A stretch of DNA of 5,493 nt, from the NCBI GenBank assembly GCA_027294185.1, contig JAPUME010000103.1, positions 1-5,493 on the forward strand, in the 5' to 3' direction. This document shows positions 4,366 through 5,493 of this stretch, one piece after another; the stretch's first letter is position 1; every line of letters begins with the position of its first letter. This DNA is from Acidobacteriota bacterium. GTDB taxonomy: Bacteria > Acidobacteriota > Terriglobia > UBA7540 > JAPUME01. Both the position numbers and the translations under genes were made by a program. A model generated the notes under the pieces. It did not search any database, was not told the DNA's origin, and was given only the letters and a program-made list of their open reading frames with translations.

Positions 4366-5493
4366 TCACATATGAAATGTGTTTTTCGCCCACTCCACGG
4401 ATTTCAGGTAGAGATCGGGGACGGTCTCTTCATCCAGATTCAGCTTTCTCGCCTTTTCCGCGAATGACCGCCAATCCGCAGCCTCGTAAGCAATAACGGT
4501 CTCATATACATCCCGAAAGCGATTCTCGACCCCCAGGAGAGCCTCTTTAACTTCATGGGAAATGGGCATTTTCTCCAGAATTTCGGGGAGGGGTCGGTCC
4601 AGAACGGCGTCAATCAGCGACATCATGCCCAATAGAAAAAGATCGTTCGACCGGTTCGTCATTCCGATCTTGGGAGCCAATGACTCGCAAAACACAGCGC
4701 GAACGATGACACTTACGACCAGTTCCGGTGGTTTGTCGGCTCCCATGGCGGCCATGGCAATCAGAGAGGCCCACTTCTTGAGTTCTTCCTCCCCCAGCAG
4801 AGCCAGCGCGTGGTGGATCGATCTAATCTCCGTCCGGAAACCGAAGAAGGCGGAGTTGAGGTACCTCAAAAGCTTATAGGTGAGAGAAGCCTCGAGCTTG
4901 ATGATGTTTTCGAGCTCGACCAGATTGATTTCCGGCTGGTTTACGGCCTGAAGGACGCGCAGGTAGTTGAGCTTGTAGCCCGGAATATCCTGGGCGACGA
5001 CGATCTCCGGTTTGCTGAAGAAGTATCCCTGAAAGTAGGTATATCCCATTTCCGAGGCCTGTTGGAGCTCACTCCTGGTTTCCACCTTCTCGGCCACCAT
5101 TTTGATGCCCCGGGGGGAGAGCTTCTCCACCAGAGCCCTGCGGTCCATCTCCGTCGTTTCGCGGAAATCAACCTTTACGAAGTCGATCAGGGGTAGGAGG
5201 GGCTCAAGCCGTTCCTCGTAGATGAAATCATCCAGGGCAAGCATGAATCCCGCTCGCTTGAGCCTCAAGCAAGCGCCGACCACCTCGTCATCGGGTTCGA
5301 CGCTTTCCAAAATTTCCACCACCACCTTGTCTTTGGGGAGCAGGGCGGCGTAACCCTTGATGAGGACGTTTCGGGTGCAGTTGATAAACGCGCGATCTCC
5401 TCCGGTGAGCTTTTCCATGCCCATCAAGAGAAGGCTGTCGACGATTACGCTGGTGGATGCCTGGTCAGGATCGCTGGCGTCAAAAAAGTTATC
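4366..5493 (-). CDS. EAL-HDOD signalling protein, YuxH-like, N-terminus missing
   Basis: The frame is open to the right edge, so the true start is outside the window; 375 residues are visible, close to the roughly 400 of full YuxH-type proteins. Visible residues 1-160 are the C-terminal part of an EAL fold: VVVEIL (57-62), LDDF (87-90), FVKVDF (105-110), AEKVET (134-139) and FQGYFFSKP (154-162). The last two correspond to AEGVET and QGYxxSKP of c-di-GMP phosphodiesterases. Residues about 175-370 are an HDOD domain, with LNSAFFGFRTEIRSIHHAL near 212-230 and LLGEEELKKWAS next to it. HDOD lacks the metal-binding HD residues and serves in protein-protein signalling. The Gly after DDF is replaced (DDFIYEE), and the first EAL motif lies outside the window, so enzymatic activity is doubtful. 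The family is typically linked to c-di-GMP-related control of motility, surface behaviour or stress, but the target here is unknown. It ends at TGA (4368-4366). Confidence 0.9.
   Translation of the reverse strand, partial: DNFFDASDPDQASTSVIVDSLLLMGMEKLTGGDRAFINCTRNVLIKGYAALLPKDKVVVEILESVEPDDEVVGACLRLKRAGFMLALDDFIYEERLEPLLPLIDFVKVDFRETTEMDRRALVEKLSPRGIKMVAEKVETRSELQQASEMGYTYFQGYFFSKPEIVVAQDIPGYKLNYLRVLQAVNQPEINLVELENIIKLEASLTYKLLRYLNSAFFGFRTEIRSIHHALALLGEEELKKWASLIAMAAMGADKPPELVVSVIVRAVFCESLAPKIGMTNRSNDLFLLGMMSLIDAVLDRPLPEILEKMPISHEVKEALLGVENRFRDVYETVIAYEAADWRSFAEKARKLNLDEETVPDLYLKSVEWAKNTFHM

Overview
The window is a 5.5-kb piece of a bacterial chromosome or metagenomic contig. It is GC-rich by eye (high 50s percent, not counted). 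It carries five protein genes or gene parts and one doubtful small ORF. A Tat-exported gluconate-dehydrogenase subunit 3 homologue beside a GMC oxidoreductase, an HtrA-like membrane protein, a CLC protein without CBS domains and a YuxH-type EAL-HDOD protein together suggest a Gram-negative soil or sediment lineage such as Acidobacteriota. This is only an impression from gene content: there is no rRNA or other marker gene.

Left part (1-1030, minus strand): an oxidoreductase operon. A promoter with TTGATT and TACAAT 17 bp apart (1002-1030) precedes a leader with a bulged 10-bp stem. The subunit 3 gene (238-885) follows, then a 69-bp gap holding a REP-like GTAG-plus-palindrome element, then the start of a GMC flavoprotein (1-168) that runs off the left edge. 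The two proteins would form a periplasmic sugar or alcohol dehydrogenase.

Middle (1031-4189, plus strand): a divergent unit. An extended -10 (TGTTACAAT, 1132-1140) is overlapped by an 18-bp inverted repeat that looks like a repressor site. About 310 bp of untranslated sequence rich in small inverted repeats follows. Next comes a membrane-anchored HtrA-like protein with two PDZ domains in which all three catalytic positions appear substituted (a pseudoprotease), and its end overlaps by 14 bp the start of a CLC chloride channel or transporter. The CLC protein keeps the gating glutamate but has valine at the internal proton-glutamate position, as animal CLC channels do. The pairing of a PDZ pseudoprotease with a CLC is the most unusual feature of the window.

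Right part (4141-5493, minus strand): a YuxH-like EAL-HDOD signalling protein whose N-terminus lies beyond the right edge. It converges on the CLC gene. Between them is a purine-rich spacer and a 44-codon minus-strand ORF that starts just after a perfect TATAAT and runs antisense into the CLC 3' end. It may be a small gene, a truncated gene remnant or chance. No tRNA, rRNA, CRISPR array, insertion sequence or convincing intrinsic terminator was seen.
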